Origin: Hippophae tibetana
Taxonomy: Eukaryota; Streptophyta; Magnoliopsida; Rosales; Elaeagnaceae
Reading direction: 5' to 3'
Assembly: GCA_037013495.1 (NCBI GenBank)
Contig: CM072809.1
Coordinates: 10,614,501 to 10,678,500 of the forward strand
Length of the DNA stretch: 64,000 nt
Of this stretch, positions 25,618 to 40,600 are shown piece by piece. Each line of letters opens with the position of its first letter. Position 1 is the stretch's first letter. The notes under the pieces are model-generated. The model had not been told where the DNA came from, did not search any database, and saw nothing but the letters and a program-made list of their open reading frames with translations. The position numbers and the translations under genes were made by a program.

Positions 25618-28600
25618 TCACAGTAAACCAGCTAACATAGCACCGGGATCTGTTAATGTTGTTGCTACGCTCATTGGTTGAGCTACTGGAGGAGCTGGTG
25701 AGGCTGGTGCAGGAGTGTGAGAAGCTGTAGGTATGATAACTAATTGCTCCTTAATGAATTCCTTCAATCTGCAGGTCGTGTCATTTAAATTTATATCTCA
25801 AGTGTAAACATAAACAATGAATGGCCAGCCACAAAAGTAATTTACATACTCATATGTTAACGAAGGTTCCCCCGAGGCAACTGTCATACGCAATTGTGTC
25901 CGGTCAGCTGGATCTGTTTCAATTCTAACCTGAAAAGCACAACATTAAGGGCTGTTAAAATATAATCATTCAAATAATTTTGTGACTGTAAGGTACCGAA
26001 TCATTTAAATTGTCACATAGGTGGATGGGACACCGAAAGAAGCCAACACAAATGGCACCTAAACATATATGTGACATAGCTAGGGTTCTTTAAGGCTGAT
26101 TGAACATGATAATTTGCAAAAGCATGAACTCTTTTCCACCCATTCCATGTTTAGTCTACAATCAACTAAAACTTGAGCATAAACAGGAACAAAGATGATA
26201 GATGACAAAAGGAAAACAAAAAAATGGTGCAACTTTATCCCCTTCTCCTGCCTACTTATCATAGCTTTGTTTTGCTCACACATCATTTCAACTTGTAATC
26301 TTCACCAGAGAATCATTGGACATCCAACATCGATATTCTTTTCTGTAATTGTGTCTTTACATACCAAGAATATGCAGTTAACTAGAAAGCAATGTTTAGG
26401 GAAAACATTGCTTTTGAGTTCACAAAAATCTGAAAACTCTGTAACATTCAACATAAGACTCATCCATACATGTTGCAAAGAGGAAAAAAAATCCTTACCA
26501 AGCAAAGCATGGCCTGTGTACTTTCAGAGCAAAATGTGGTGCTTGCAACAAGATTATTTGGATTTGGATCCTAATACAGAAAATACAAAAGCAGCAAGTG
26601 CTAAGTACCATAAATAATGGACAGCTTCAACATTAATTAAAAAACTCACGAAAGATGGCAACTTACAAGCCCAGGAGAAACCATTAGCCGGAAAGTCTTA
26701 AATAAATTTGCCATTTCCACGAGAGATAGTGGCTTTATTCCTCTAAGCTGCATAAATGGGAAATTTGATAGCGACAATATTAACAATAGTTAATATCTAC
26801 CAATTTCATAACTAAAGGACCTTATAATAAGGCTCTAATATCATGAGTCTTACCAACAAAGTTCAACTTAGATTACAGAAAACCTAGTTATGGATTCCAA
26901 TATTAGAAGATAAAGGCACAGAAGATATGGTATACATACCACTTCTTGAAGCTTCAAAGGTGGCCCTGAAAGTGATCTCCATTGAGGAAAAAACTCCTCT
27001 GCAGACATTAATATAGGCTGAAGAAATTTATTAAACACAGCTGGGAGCCGAAGCTTGACGTTGACCTGTAGTCAGAAGAATCATTCAGCATGAATGAACC
27101 AGCTTCTAAAGATAAGAAACTAGAGATGCAGAATTTCAAAGGTAAATACCACATTGTCAGTAAACTTGTAGGAGAAGTCAAGAACTGCCACGTCTCTGCT
27201 TGGCCGGAGATTCACCACTTCAAGCGGGCATTGTACCTACACATCCGAATTAAAATACATAGACAAAGAAGATCTTAGGGTCATCAAGAATAACGATTAA
27301 TTAAGATGGAAGGAAAAAAGAATGTGCAAAGCAATAAATAACCAAATGATTGGATGAAAATAGTCCTTGCCTGTGCCCGAGGAGGAATGGTTTCTGGTAC
27401 TAGTGAGATCTCCATCTTTAAATGTGAAGGAGGCAGTAATATAGCTTGAACAGAAAGAAGTGGATATGTATTCTTATTCCCCAAGAAAAGAACAAGCCGT
27501 CCTTGATACAATCGCCACTCTGCTTTTATCCCAATCTGGAATAACATTGAAGAAAATTTAGACATGTATTGTCAGAGATTGGACTTCACAGAACATTGTA
27601 AGGCTAACTAGAAACATTATTATGAGAAAGGGAGATTGAATCTTGTAGAAGTAACAAAAAACAATATTGAGTAAATGGTACTGATTAATATAAAAAAATT
27701 AGCAAAGAAAGACCTGAATATTAGGATCCTCATAAAGAACACCGCTATCCTTCAAGCACAAAGCCTGGAATCTTTCAGCAATGTCTCCAATAGGCTAAAA
27801 AAATCGATAATGAAAAATTGGAGCAAAAAAAAAATTCATAAGTAAAAAGGGCAGTTGAGGCAGACCTCACAGATGGGTTTCTATTAGTGGTACAGTGAGA
27901 TATAAAAGAAAAATGAATTCCAAGAGTATATTTAAGCATCTATCATGAAGTTAGGATATTGGAACATTTGGGAAAGGATAAAATTAATGCAATAGTTCAG
28001 TATGCGACTTCAAGTTAAGTTGAATTCAAACAGAATCCCCAAAATTATTGAAAAAGGTATAAAACCAAGTGTCTAATGATTAAAAAGAATAAACCAAGTG
28101 TTTAATGATTAAGAAACAAAACTGTTTTAAGTAAATCGGGAAGTTGAGACAGACCTCAGATGGTTTTCTATAAGTGGAGTGAGATATAAAGGAAAATACA
28201 ATTTTAAGCATATATACAAGAATCTATCATGAATTTAGGATTTTGAAACCTTTGAAAAAGGATTCAAAAAAAAAAATGCGACAGTTCAGCATGTGGACTT
28301 CAACAAGTTGAAAGTTCAAAAAGAAATCCACAAAATTATCGAAAAAAGAATAAAACCATGTGTCTGATAAACCAATCAAGAAGAACAATCCCAAGTGCCC
28401 AATAATTAAGCATGTTCAAATATATTAAACAGACATGGTTTAGATGGGCTGCAGACATTTCTTTCCTAGGCATATATATAATTACAACGTGGTTAAATTT
28501 TAATTATTGAAAGCAGTAAAAGATCCTACTAATAGTTGCTGCAAGAACCATACAAAGTACCTGGACAGTATTATGCTGCTCACCAACAGGAACAATGGCT

Positions 28601-31600
28601 GAAGCTTCCACACTCGGATTACCTTCTAGTCCAGAGACAATATTCTGCTCAGACTGAGCAGTGTTACTAGAAGGGCCTTCAATAGCCAATGGACCCAAAA
28701 GGTCACCAAGAAGATCAGGTGATGGAGGTTGTGGATCAACACTAGTCAAAGCCCCATTTGCCTGGGATGAACCTTCATTGGCTGAATTAGTATCCTATAA
28801 TGAACTCAAAAATACATTACATTACCAACTCTGGAAATAGATAATTCTTTAGATTAAAAACTAGAGTTTACAAAATTGGGGATAGCATGAACAGTATTTG
28901 AAAATAGAGGGGGGTTGAAAGAAAAGAAATGGTTGGGGGAGGATGGGCAAGAGGGAACTAACCGCATTACTGCTCATACTGGGCATCTTTACGAGACTGA
29001 GCTGGCTGACAGGTTGTGTACCATTAACAGCACATTGGTCCGCTACTACTAAAGCATTTGACATTTGTTGCTGGGCCCGCAATTTAATAGCACTTTGTTC
29101 TGCAGTATCTATTTCCACATCTTCGGCTTTCTTGATCAGTGAAGACTAAAATATGGAAATATTATTCATATCGACGTTATAAATAATCACCGAGAGATTT
29201 CAATCAGTAAGTCAACTGAACTTAATATCATAACAACAAGCCACAAGTACAATTTCTGAACAAAAATTGTAAAAAGAACGTACCTGCCGCTCAGGGAATT
29301 TAGGCATCTCAGCCAAAATATCCATCAGAGCTGCACCTTTCCTACTTAAAGCAAAATACTCAGCTGCTCGTTGTTGTATTTCAACATCAATGCAACTCTC
29401 ATATCTAAAAGAAAGCACCAGTGCGTCAGAAAAATGGGGAAACACCTATTTATAAGAACTGAACTATAAGCAAAATAGTATAAAGGTGAAGCCCACTTGC
29501 AGAATACTGCCCAAATCTGTTTCTGCAGTTCTGGATCTGGTGGTTGAGTATGCATCAAGATCTTAGCATAAGTTGAAAGAAGAATGGGTATAGTAGATAT
29601 CCTGCGAATGAAATATATGCTCTAAAACATAGTGAAAAAAAAATTACTTGTATTAGACAACAAGGGAAAATTGATTGCCCCTTACGAAACAGTTGGAAGC
29701 TTCTCGTGTATGATGTAGAATAACTCTCTAGGACTACATCCCGGTCGTCTGGCCAAGAGGTGCCCAAATTCTCCCAGGATATAAGCACTGACCTGTCATA
29801 TTTTTATCAAGTCCGCTAACTCTTAGTTGAATGGAAACCTCCAATATAGTAAAATAGAAACACATGTTCTCAGCTAGTCTTCTGCTTTCATCGCACATAA
29901 TTAAGAGGTTGACAAGGTGCGGATGAAAGGGAAGCCAAACTGGATATACTAAAATCAATAATATATATATCTCTTCTAATAAATTTGTTACAAGCAAGAA
30001 AACCAAACACAGTCAAATATGACTACTCCAATGCAAAAATCTAATCTGAACTAATGCATGTGGCTAAGAAATTGTAAGCATATACACACCTTAACCATTG
30101 TTTCATGAATAGCTGGCTTATCAAGATACTCTTTGGCTTTTACTGCTGCATACGACTGATTAAGATATATAAATGTTAGTCGAACACATAAAACGAAACA
30201 TATATTATGAAGAGCATGGAGCATGAATCACCTGTAGGTCTTCATTGTTGGTAACAAACTGCACAACCCGAAACCAGATATCATCGCTAACAAAATCCCC
30301 AGCCTTGTCAATCAATTGAAGAATAACATCGACGTACCTGTTTATTGTTGAAATAAACTGATATTAAGCACAAATCTACACAACATCTGAGCTTTTGTTT
30401 TGACAACTACAGATTTAGAGGAATGTTCAAAGCCCCAAAATAACTATGAACTAAAATGCCAGCTAGTATATCATAAACGCTTCGAACCTTTATTGCTGAA
30501 ATATCACAAATTGAAAAAGCTCAACCATATTCATCTATCTCAACTCTAACCTCCAGTACCACGCAGAGTCTAATTCAATCTTCAGGGCTAATATTTTATT
30601 ATCATGTAATTATTACAAAAATTTACCTCCATACTTTCCTATTGATTTATCTAGAACCACATCTATAAAGCAGACCACATCCATAATATGATAAATGGGT
30701 GTATAATATAATCGATTTTTTCTTTTGGCTAATGAAATGAGTGTAGAGCTATCAAATGTGTGGCCCAACTTGTTTACATTCAGCTCATCTAAATTTTATA
30801 TGTACTGAGCAGCTATCCCATTTACATTTTTGAAAAATTAATATATATATAATTTTGTTTAAGGACAAAATTGTTAATATAAATATTAAGATTTTGATTA
30901 TATTTTTGTAAAAGAAGAAAAATAAATAAAAATCTCATATTTTGTGCCTTTTCCATAAAGGCATTATGGTAATCACTTTTTTGACAAACATTATGTTAAA
31001 TGAGCTTAAGAGTTGCTTATAAATTAGGTAAGTTAGTTCATTTTAGCTCATGAACTAGATGAGTTGGGTTTTTTCAACCGATCAACTTATTGTATTAGCC
31101 TTAAATGAGCTGAGTATCTCATTTGACATTACTTGATGGTTACATGAAAATGATAAATAAGGAAATCAAAGCTTTTATATTCACCTATTGTTCCCAATTA
31201 TTAACATTTTTTTTCATGAATTACAAACTTTTTGCTCTAGGGATTTCTTAGTACTAAACTAGAAAATTGTTTTCAGACACAACTATCGTGCATATGAAAT
31301 TATCCATCCAATTTTTCACCAATCCCTTCCCCCTCAACTGCATCCAAGGCCAGAAACATTTTCAAGCTATCTCATACCAGTTCTCAAACAGTACCCAACC
31401 ACTTCCATAAAATAAAAAACAAATATTACCTCTTAAACCATCATGATGTTCTGATTTTGATATTTAAAACTTACAGGATTGGCATTAGACCAGTCTGGTT
31501 ACTAAATGAATAGTAAATATCTCAGTTTGGTTACTAACATATGAAGTTAAAAAAAAAATTGGTTCATGTTGAAAGCAATGAGCAGATCTGGATAGTTGGA

Positions 31601-34600
31601 AGTCTATAAGGATAATTATAAGTAACAATAAATTATAGGGTAAGATAGTTTCGTCATGTCATGAAACAGACAACGAAGTGCCTGTTTTTATATTTAGTGC
31701 AGCATAAATGCAAGTAATCTAGCGACTAGCAAGCATGCGACATGTCATGAGACAGACAACAAAGTGCCTGTTGTTATATTTAGAGCAGCATAAATACAAG
31801 TAATCTAGCAACTAGCAAGCATACTTTCATTAACACGTGATTCTGCTATCCCTACCCCTTTTTACTACTTACCAAGAAAGATCAGGGGCAAACTTCTCAG
31901 CAAGAATTGCTGCTTTAAGAGACAATTCCTCACGCATTGCAAACTCTGCAGTACTAAGATACTAAAAAAAGAGAATCAAGTCAAAGTCAGTTCTATTAAT
32001 GAATCAGATGGAATTCAACAGTTGTAATAATTGAATAAAAATAATTAACTGGGGTATATTCGATTAGGATTTTAAGGATTTTATGAACTTTTAAACACGA
32101 GTATTACAATGGATTTTTATGCATTTATATTGACAATAGTGTAACCAATGATATCTAATATTGGAGTGAAAAGTAATAAAAATAAAAGTCCTTATAAATC
32201 CTCATAAATCTTTGGGATTGAGAGAATAATGAGTGAAGGTTTTTCTACTTATACTTTTAACTAAAAATCCAACAAAATCTAAAAATCTGCAAGTTTTTAA
32301 AGTCTTTTAAAATCTGAATACACTTGAATTTTTAAAGACTTCTACAAGATAATAATTGAATACACCTAAACTTTTATCAACTCTTTAAAAATCATAATTA
32401 CCCATGGATTTTAAAACTCCATTAAATTCGTTAAAAGTCTCAAATGAATACACCACTCTAATAAACCGGTATTAGATGGTAAAACAAAATCGTTTGTAAT
32501 AACTAATAAATAGCTTGTGTTTAACAAAGACTTACTTGCAATAATTCTTCAACTATGTCTTTTGCATTTGAAACATCGCACATACCATAAAGTAAATCCA
32601 GAGCACGCCTACGTATACTGAAATATGATTGATATCAGTTAGAATAACATTTGATCAATTAGTTTTGTGTATTTACACTTGTCTTAATTGATATAATCAT
32701 GGGTTAGGAAGACAAGAGAAGAGAGAGTTTTCTTCTCGGATAATATGCAGCAAATAACTAAAGCCACTTCTTTCTGCCAAATGGACAGCAGAGAACATCA
32801 ATTTCTGCAATGTTGACTAACAAAATAAAGAAGCTACAGCATACATAGAAAGTGTACAGCAGCAGTTCCACTAACAGTTTTTAACATATAGTGATGCATA
32901 AACCTTTAAGCTTAAGGGAACATTAACTGTTGTTCAACATAGTACTAATGAGAATTGAGAATAGAAATTTCCAAATAAGAATTTTACAGAGAGAAAATGA
33001 CTTTATCATTTATCGTGCAAGACTGGCAAAAATATCAAGATGTTTATATGTTTCGAAAGGATAAGACATTTGGAAGCAGAAAAGTTGACCTGATATCTGG
33101 ATCCTTCAATGAGCTGATAATCTGAGCCTGATGTCTTTTGATAATATCTTGTACATCTATTACCATCAACATACGAGTCATATTCTCCTACACAAAAACA
33201 AACATCTGTATGTTAACTCCAGATATTCCAGATCCTTTCTAGGATTCTTCTGTGAGATAGTTGCCCCAATACGAAGAATTTTCAAACAATGACAAAAGAG
33301 GACTGTTGCTTCAACTTACCAACCCAAGATAACGAATATTTGGTTCTCGTACTGCTATAAACTTTCCCAGAAGTGCAACACACTGGGACATCATCTCTTT
33401 TTCAGCATCAAGATGCATGACCTGCAATAAGAAAGCTTGATCACACAAATGTAGTAAAGAGATCCTAGGTATAGTTAATCTTTCACAGGAATAGATTAAG
33501 AGAACAGATGAAAAAGTCCATGTGTGCAAGCATGTTTCATAAGTGAAGAGCTTGGAAGTTTTGCTATGGAGCCAATAGATGCATAGATGGGAAAAGGAGA
33601 AAGATGAGTTGCATGTTGATTCATCCTGAAATAAGTTAGCTGGATTTCTGGTAATCTCAGATGCTCTAACAAGCTTAAATTTATAGAGCTTTAGTAACCT
33701 TAAGAAGGAAGTCTATCACCAGAAGGCTTCAGTATCTTTCTTTTGACACATGCATGTAATCATTGAAAGAAAAAAGGTACTGCTAGGAAAGTGGATTTCA
33801 AGATCCTGCTTGAGGAAAACACTCTTTGGCATTGAGGTTGAACGAGAATGGATACGATACGGGTTATGGTTTGCAACGTGTTAGTTGTAGCCCTTTGATG
33901 GAAATTGTATAAGACTTTAACTCGTTGAATGGAGATAAAATTTTGTTTTGAGAGGAATATTAGTTGGATGCATGGTAGAATTGTAGAGACACAAATATGT
34001 AGGACTTTAGGAATATTAAACTTTGATTATCTTTTATTGTTATCAGCTTGTATTATAAATACATAGGGTGTAAATACGTTTTATATATCAAAAATATACA
34101 ATTTCCATCCAATCTTCAGAAGGTGTTGAAGTGGCTAATATTTGTTGGTAAGGTGAACAAAATGGTAGGATTGCAAAACTTATGCATATCATCTAATTGA
34201 TATGTGCTTTGAAAGATTAGTTCTGAAGACATCTATCATTTATGACATTGCTTTCAATTTATAAAAGAATAAGAGGTATAATGGGCAATACCAGGATCAA
34301 TGTTGTGTAAGTGTGGGTGTGGGATCAGAATAAATCTTTCCGTTTTGTAGATGGAAAGGAAAAATAGTAGTATTTTCAAGGATAATGAGAATTATAGAAA
34401 TTATTTGTGCGAGAAAAATTGCTCTTGGCTTCATTATAGGCATTAGTTTCTAAAGAGTAAGATTATTCTTTTTTATAAGTTTAAATTGGAGATTTTGTAT
34501 TATCCCACCTAAACGGATAGATGTTTTGTAAAGGATAGTGATTCTATGGTATAGTTTGATGTATTCTATTCAGTGGATTACTTCTCCACTAATTGTAATT

Positions 34601-37600
34601 ATGCAACTCAATATTAATATAATATAGCTATTGTGTACACACTAGAAGAGAGAACTAAAGCACAAGATGAGGGATCTAGAGGAGATTATATCTATGAACA
34701 AGTGTTATGTTTGAGAATTTATATCTAGTATGTTTATTTACAGTTGGACTTGGATGCATAGCCAATGTTAAAGACTAAAATTTCATTTGTTTAATTAAAA
34801 GCCACGGGGAGAGAGATCAAATTTGCTACAAAATATTCAACCTCAGCCTGAATGCTGCAAGCCATATAAACATACACACATCTGAATTTACATTAAGAAA
34901 AAGATAAATTAACAGCAACAAATATAGAAGTATTAAAAGACACGTTTCAGAACTCACAAGAGCAAGGGCTTCAAAGAGAACAGCATGTGAAGCATTATTC
35001 TTGTTAACATTTTTCACAACATCGGTCCCCATTAATATCCTTTGTAAGACCTGAAACCATCAATTCAAGGCTCAATACAGTGGAAAACGCAATAAAAATA
35101 AAGCAGATTCTAAAGACAGACCTCAAATAATGATCTTCTTGTACTTGGATCTTCAATGGTCGGAAAATACTGAAGAGCTCGCATTGTCTTAACCTGTACT
35201 AGCAAATGCAAATAGGTGTTAGTTAAGATGAATTACAAAAAGGACAGTATTTACTAATACAACCAAAGTCAAAAGGCCAAAGCAACAATAGTCGAAAATG
35301 AGAAACGAAATTTCTTGGAGGATTTAAAACGGAACTAATTTAAGAGAATAAAATCCTTGCAATCATAAGTTCGTAACAAAGTTACTTGAGAAATAAAACA
35401 TAAGATATTGTTCCGGCGCTTAGATGATTTCTCCATGAGCAGTATTCTTCGTCATATTTATTTTCCTATGATCTTAAAGCAGTAACAATGTACACAATAA
35501 TGGTAAGAGTGGAAATCCATTTGGTGCAAATAAGGTTTTAAAAGGCGGTTTACGCCTTGATGTGTTTTTATTGCATGAAACGAGACGTAAGCCTCAAGAC
35601 GGTATAAGACATAAGCCTCATTTTAAGAGTGTTGAGACAATTTTCAAGTACTATGCAAGTTATAAACCTAACTTAATTATTACTAACAATGAATAAGTAA
35701 ACACTAATAAGATAAAATTCATAAAATAAAAAATATATATATAAGAACATGGTCATACTTCAACATTGAAATAGTTATGAAAACAAATCAAAATGTAATT
35801 TTTGGAATATTAGCAAGGAGAAATGCTTACTTATTTTTGTTGGTTGTTTTGCCTCCTGAAAACTAACTCTTAACCTAACATAAGTTGGTATTGCCACCGT
35901 GGATTTGTGACCCACCCATGAAAATATAATACCATAAAAAGAGAAATGTTGAGACTTATAGACTCAATAGCCTTATTGCATAACATCTAATTGCGTAAAC
36001 CTCAATTGAAAAGGGCATAAATCTCAACTGAAAAGATGTAAGTCTCAAATAAACCATTTGAGGCTAAGACTTAACTCGTCCGATAGATGAAGCTTACTAA
36101 GGCAAGCCTCATTGCGAGCCTCAAAATAGCAATTTAAAACCATAGGTGCAATGGTACGTTGTATATTAATAATAGAAACTCAAATGCTATTCAAACAAGT
36201 ATCTATAAAGATATCATCAAGATTTATGTGCAACCAATTTGGGAATAATCAACAACAAAGAGGCTCCAGCTACTATAATGAATTATCTCCTTTTCCACCA
36301 GTGCATTCCACTCTTCTTGGACAAATTGCCTCTACATCAATCACTAAAATTAGAAAATTCAGAGTCTAGAGTATTCGAAAAATATATCTACTTAATGGGT
36401 CAAATCTAATTCAAAGACAGACATTCCAAACTTTCATTTAGGGATCTTCAAGGGTCCCCAAACCTATCACGTACAAGATGCATTTCTGAGCTCTAAAGCG
36501 AGCACATAGTGGACGACGACAAGGTACAACTGATTCTGTCTTTGCAAAAATATATATATGTCAAGAACTCAAGAGTATCACCATTTCTATACATATAAGC
36601 AACCAAGATCTTATCCAGTAGAACTTGAACAGTGAATGCTGCACAAGATCAACTAAAGAAGTTTCTTCTGGAGTCCTCTTTTTACAGAGTTTAAGAACTC
36701 AAGAAAATAAACTGCATAAGAAGAAAAACACATCCAAACAAGCCAAGAACAATTTATCCAAATTTATCATAAGATACTGTGAAGGCAACATATTTGCTCC
36801 TTTGTGGAGGTGCCAAGACCAGTACACTGACATTTTGAAAAAGGCCAACTCCCCTGCTTCCTTGATTGAACTCTTTTAGTATTCCCTGACCAGTGCCCGC
36901 ACTTATAGTTCTAAATTAAATGGGTTATAACCCACTTTGTTGGTAGTTTTAATTGAGCAAAAGTTCATTTTCACAACAATTTTTACAAAAGTTCTGGTTT
37001 TGACACTTTGATTGCCTTGTCAATGACAATCTATTTGCAAAAAATCGACTTATAATTTCTTCAGAAAACCTTACGATGTCAACAAGTTAGATTGATTTCT
37101 AAACTTTCTTAGAGATTTCCTATTTCTAATATGTTATAAAGTATCAAGCCTGTTGTAAACTAAATAATCAGATCATGTGACCGACACACCCAATCGTCTT
37201 GGAACTCAACAAGTCAAATATTTATAGACATATTTCCACAAGTTACAGAAACCTAAATAAGAAAGACAATTGAATCTCTGATATAGCTTGCTATTACAGC
37301 ATGCAAAGAATAACAAACCAAAAAAATTATGATATCACAAACCTGAAGCCAGGGAGATGGGATGCCATAATAGGTGTACTCTGTTGGAATATCCTGGTTC
37401 CTGGCAAGCCTCTCCAATACCTTGACACATTTTGGAAGACAACTCCAGTATGCTTCATGATTATTAGACACAAGGGCAACAAGTAGACTCATTGAGGACG
37501 TCAAGACACCAAAATCTCGTTCATCTAAGAGCTGTGCCATCCGATCCGCCCTAAAATACAAGGAAAAGGTAACTAGAAAAAGCACAACATCAATTGTCAC

Positions 37601-40600
37601 TGCAAATTTGCCCGAAACTAACATTAGAAATACCATCCATCAACGTTGACAACATCAGGATTTTTCCTATACAAGCGAAGCAGACAAAGTGCAGCTTTTT
37701 TCCTAACAAGTGGTCTGCAGCTGCTAGATATCTAAAATTAATAATAAAACAAAATAAAAAAAATCTAGTTAGTATCAATTATTTGCTGCTAATGTTATCC
37801 AAAAACTGAAGTGTCATGTCCCTTACAAGTAACTTTTGAACATCAGGTGCTAATGACTCTGCAAATTCTCTCCCACCAATATTCCCAACCTACAAAGAAT
37901 ATGGCCCATTAGAACAGAGAAAATGCTATGACTACTGGAGCAATAAGCAAGTATTCAAATAGAAGGAGATGTTTGATAAGATGAAGCAACAAGCAAGTAT
38001 TCAAATAGAAGGATAATCTCCTACACAAACTAACTTGAAATAATGTTGATTTATATTATGGCTATGCACTATGCAGCTATCCATAAATTTAGAATATGCA
38101 GTTTTTTATTATTTGTGAAATATTTCATTTTTATGTACATATCTTTGAACTTAAATAATAATTATTGGTAAATCATATTCTTTCCTTATCCAGCTAATTG
38201 TTAATAGCTTGGTAGGTTATTTACAACAACAATAGAGGGGTTATTATGTGAAATAAGTTGATGCTTAATGGGGATTTTATGTGTTGCATCTTAAAATAGC
38301 AAATGTTTAGTAAATGAACCTTTAGAAGGAAAATAGAAAGAACTAGATGTAGCAAACCAAAATCTGACAGTGAAGACTATATTAAACCATTTACAAGCAC
38401 AGGATGAAAATATGCAGAAAAGAATGTGCTTAACTACTGGGTAACAGTTCCATGAGAATCCATCACAGTCACAAACAAAACCATAGAAATTAACAGGTAA
38501 TTCGAAAGTAGAAACTTTCCAAAATCCAAATGCCATACCAGAGTCAGCGCCAGACATTGGAAAGTTTCATTGCGGCCAATAATATCTGTGCGCACTGTAT
38601 TTATGGCTAATCTCAAAAAATCATGGTTCTCGTTAAGCAAACATGATGTCACAATGTACCCAACCTGCATCCATTTTATTATGATTGAAATCAGTTAGAT
38701 GGCAGAAAATTATAGTTTGGTCATAAAGGAGATGAAATGCATTGAATATTAAGGCTATATAATTAAGATGAGTTCAATGGAGAGAAGAACAAAGCAATGC
38801 AATAACCAATGAGAATGAGAAAACTATGTATTAGATGGAAAATGTACCATAAACTCTTAGCCAAAAAAAAATATATATATATAGTACCATAAATTACAAC
38901 ATATTGGTTTGGTGTATATAAAAAGAATGATGTGCTGAATTTATCAATTCGATCAAGCTGTGCTACAGTCAATGCAACCAAATGCTTCCAAGAAAAAATG
39001 CCAAATATAACATCATCAGCAACAATAAGGACTGCTTCAAATTCTATAAGCAGTGCAATACCCAAACTTAGTCAATTAGATGCCAGGCAGATTTCTGAGT
39101 CTAAAATTTAAAAGAACTCATATTAGCTAATCTAATTGACTATTTAAGAAAATATGTGAGAAGATATACCTGTTTTTCTGGATACTTCGGTGCAGATATA
39201 AGAGAAACAGCCTCCATATGACCAAAATCCACATCATAACCCAGCATGTAAATGTAAAGCATTTTCCACACATATTTTTTCTTCTCATAAGGAGACAAAC
39301 CCTGTTGAAAGAAATAATAAGCTTTAATACCAAATTATCTTTCTTAATTAGTTCAAGCAATACTCGAAAATCACATCACTTAATTCATTCCATAACATAA
39401 TATAGACCAATATACTAATAGCAAACAAAAATAATGCAAATGAGCATGAGACTGAGCCATGAATATGTAATATATATATGCATAATTAAACAATAAAAGG
39501 AAATTTTACGCATAAGCAAATGAGAAAATATTTTCGGCTTCAAATTATGCATTAAAGTCAACCAACTAAAATTATAATGAGAAGCTCAGGGCACAAAGAA
39601 GGATGGTATATCTAACTTATATGATGGGAAGTAATACATATTCTTCAAAAGATACTATAAATGAAACAAAATAATTGATTCTTGACTATGAAACACGAAC
39701 AATGAGAAAAGCTCCAAGAAGGCAAAAATATGTATGAAATCAAAGCAAGGGTTACAGACCTAATGCATTAAAATTAGATATAATGATAAAACAGCAAATG
39801 AAAAATTTACGAAACACCTGTTGTTCATTAACAAACTTCAATTTTTAGGGAGATGAAATGCAGAATATACAATAAGTCATATAGCAGAAGATAAATAGGG
39901 TAAATATCAGCGACACTCCTAAGGCTTCACAAATTAACTGTCTAGTCCCACACATTTCAAAAATACATGATTTAATGCTGTCAAATTTTGACCGTTGACT
40001 AAAGGGAAAATTGGTAATACCATTATTTTTTAATTTACAGATTTATAAATTTATATTTTCTTAAAATAACTTCAAATAGAAGAGGAAAAAATTATATCAT
40101 CCAGTCTTCTTCTCCCTCCTTTTTTTTAATTTCATTTTCTCAATTTTATATAATTTTTGCATTTAGATAATTCAAAAATATATAAATTATATTTAAAGGT
40201 TTCATAATGGCATTTTTAGGTATTTTAAACATTCTCAGTCGTTGGACATCTAACTATAGCAACCTAATCATGTAATTTTTTAACGTGGGAAGTAGACCAG
40301 TGATTTGTCAAATCTCAGATGGTGTTACTGATATTTACCCAAATAAATAAGAGAAATTTATTATCTGTTTCTGTCATTTATGGATCAGATTAAGGTCAGA
40401 AGGGCTCTACCTATGACAGTTCATGGTATCTTCATCATAAATTTTACCTTTGTAACATATTTTGGGAGTTATGGGAAACCCACAAGGTCAACCTGTCCCA
40501 GAGACATTGATTTGGCCATTGGGTAGAGGGACTATGATTTTATCTCATAATGATAGGCCTTATGCACTACCACCATGGCCCGTATTTTTATTTCTATACT

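Noticed and set aside
36625..36879. 84-codon plus-strand frame in AP2A intron 6
   Set aside because: No recognised family and no supporting signals; intronic and antisense.
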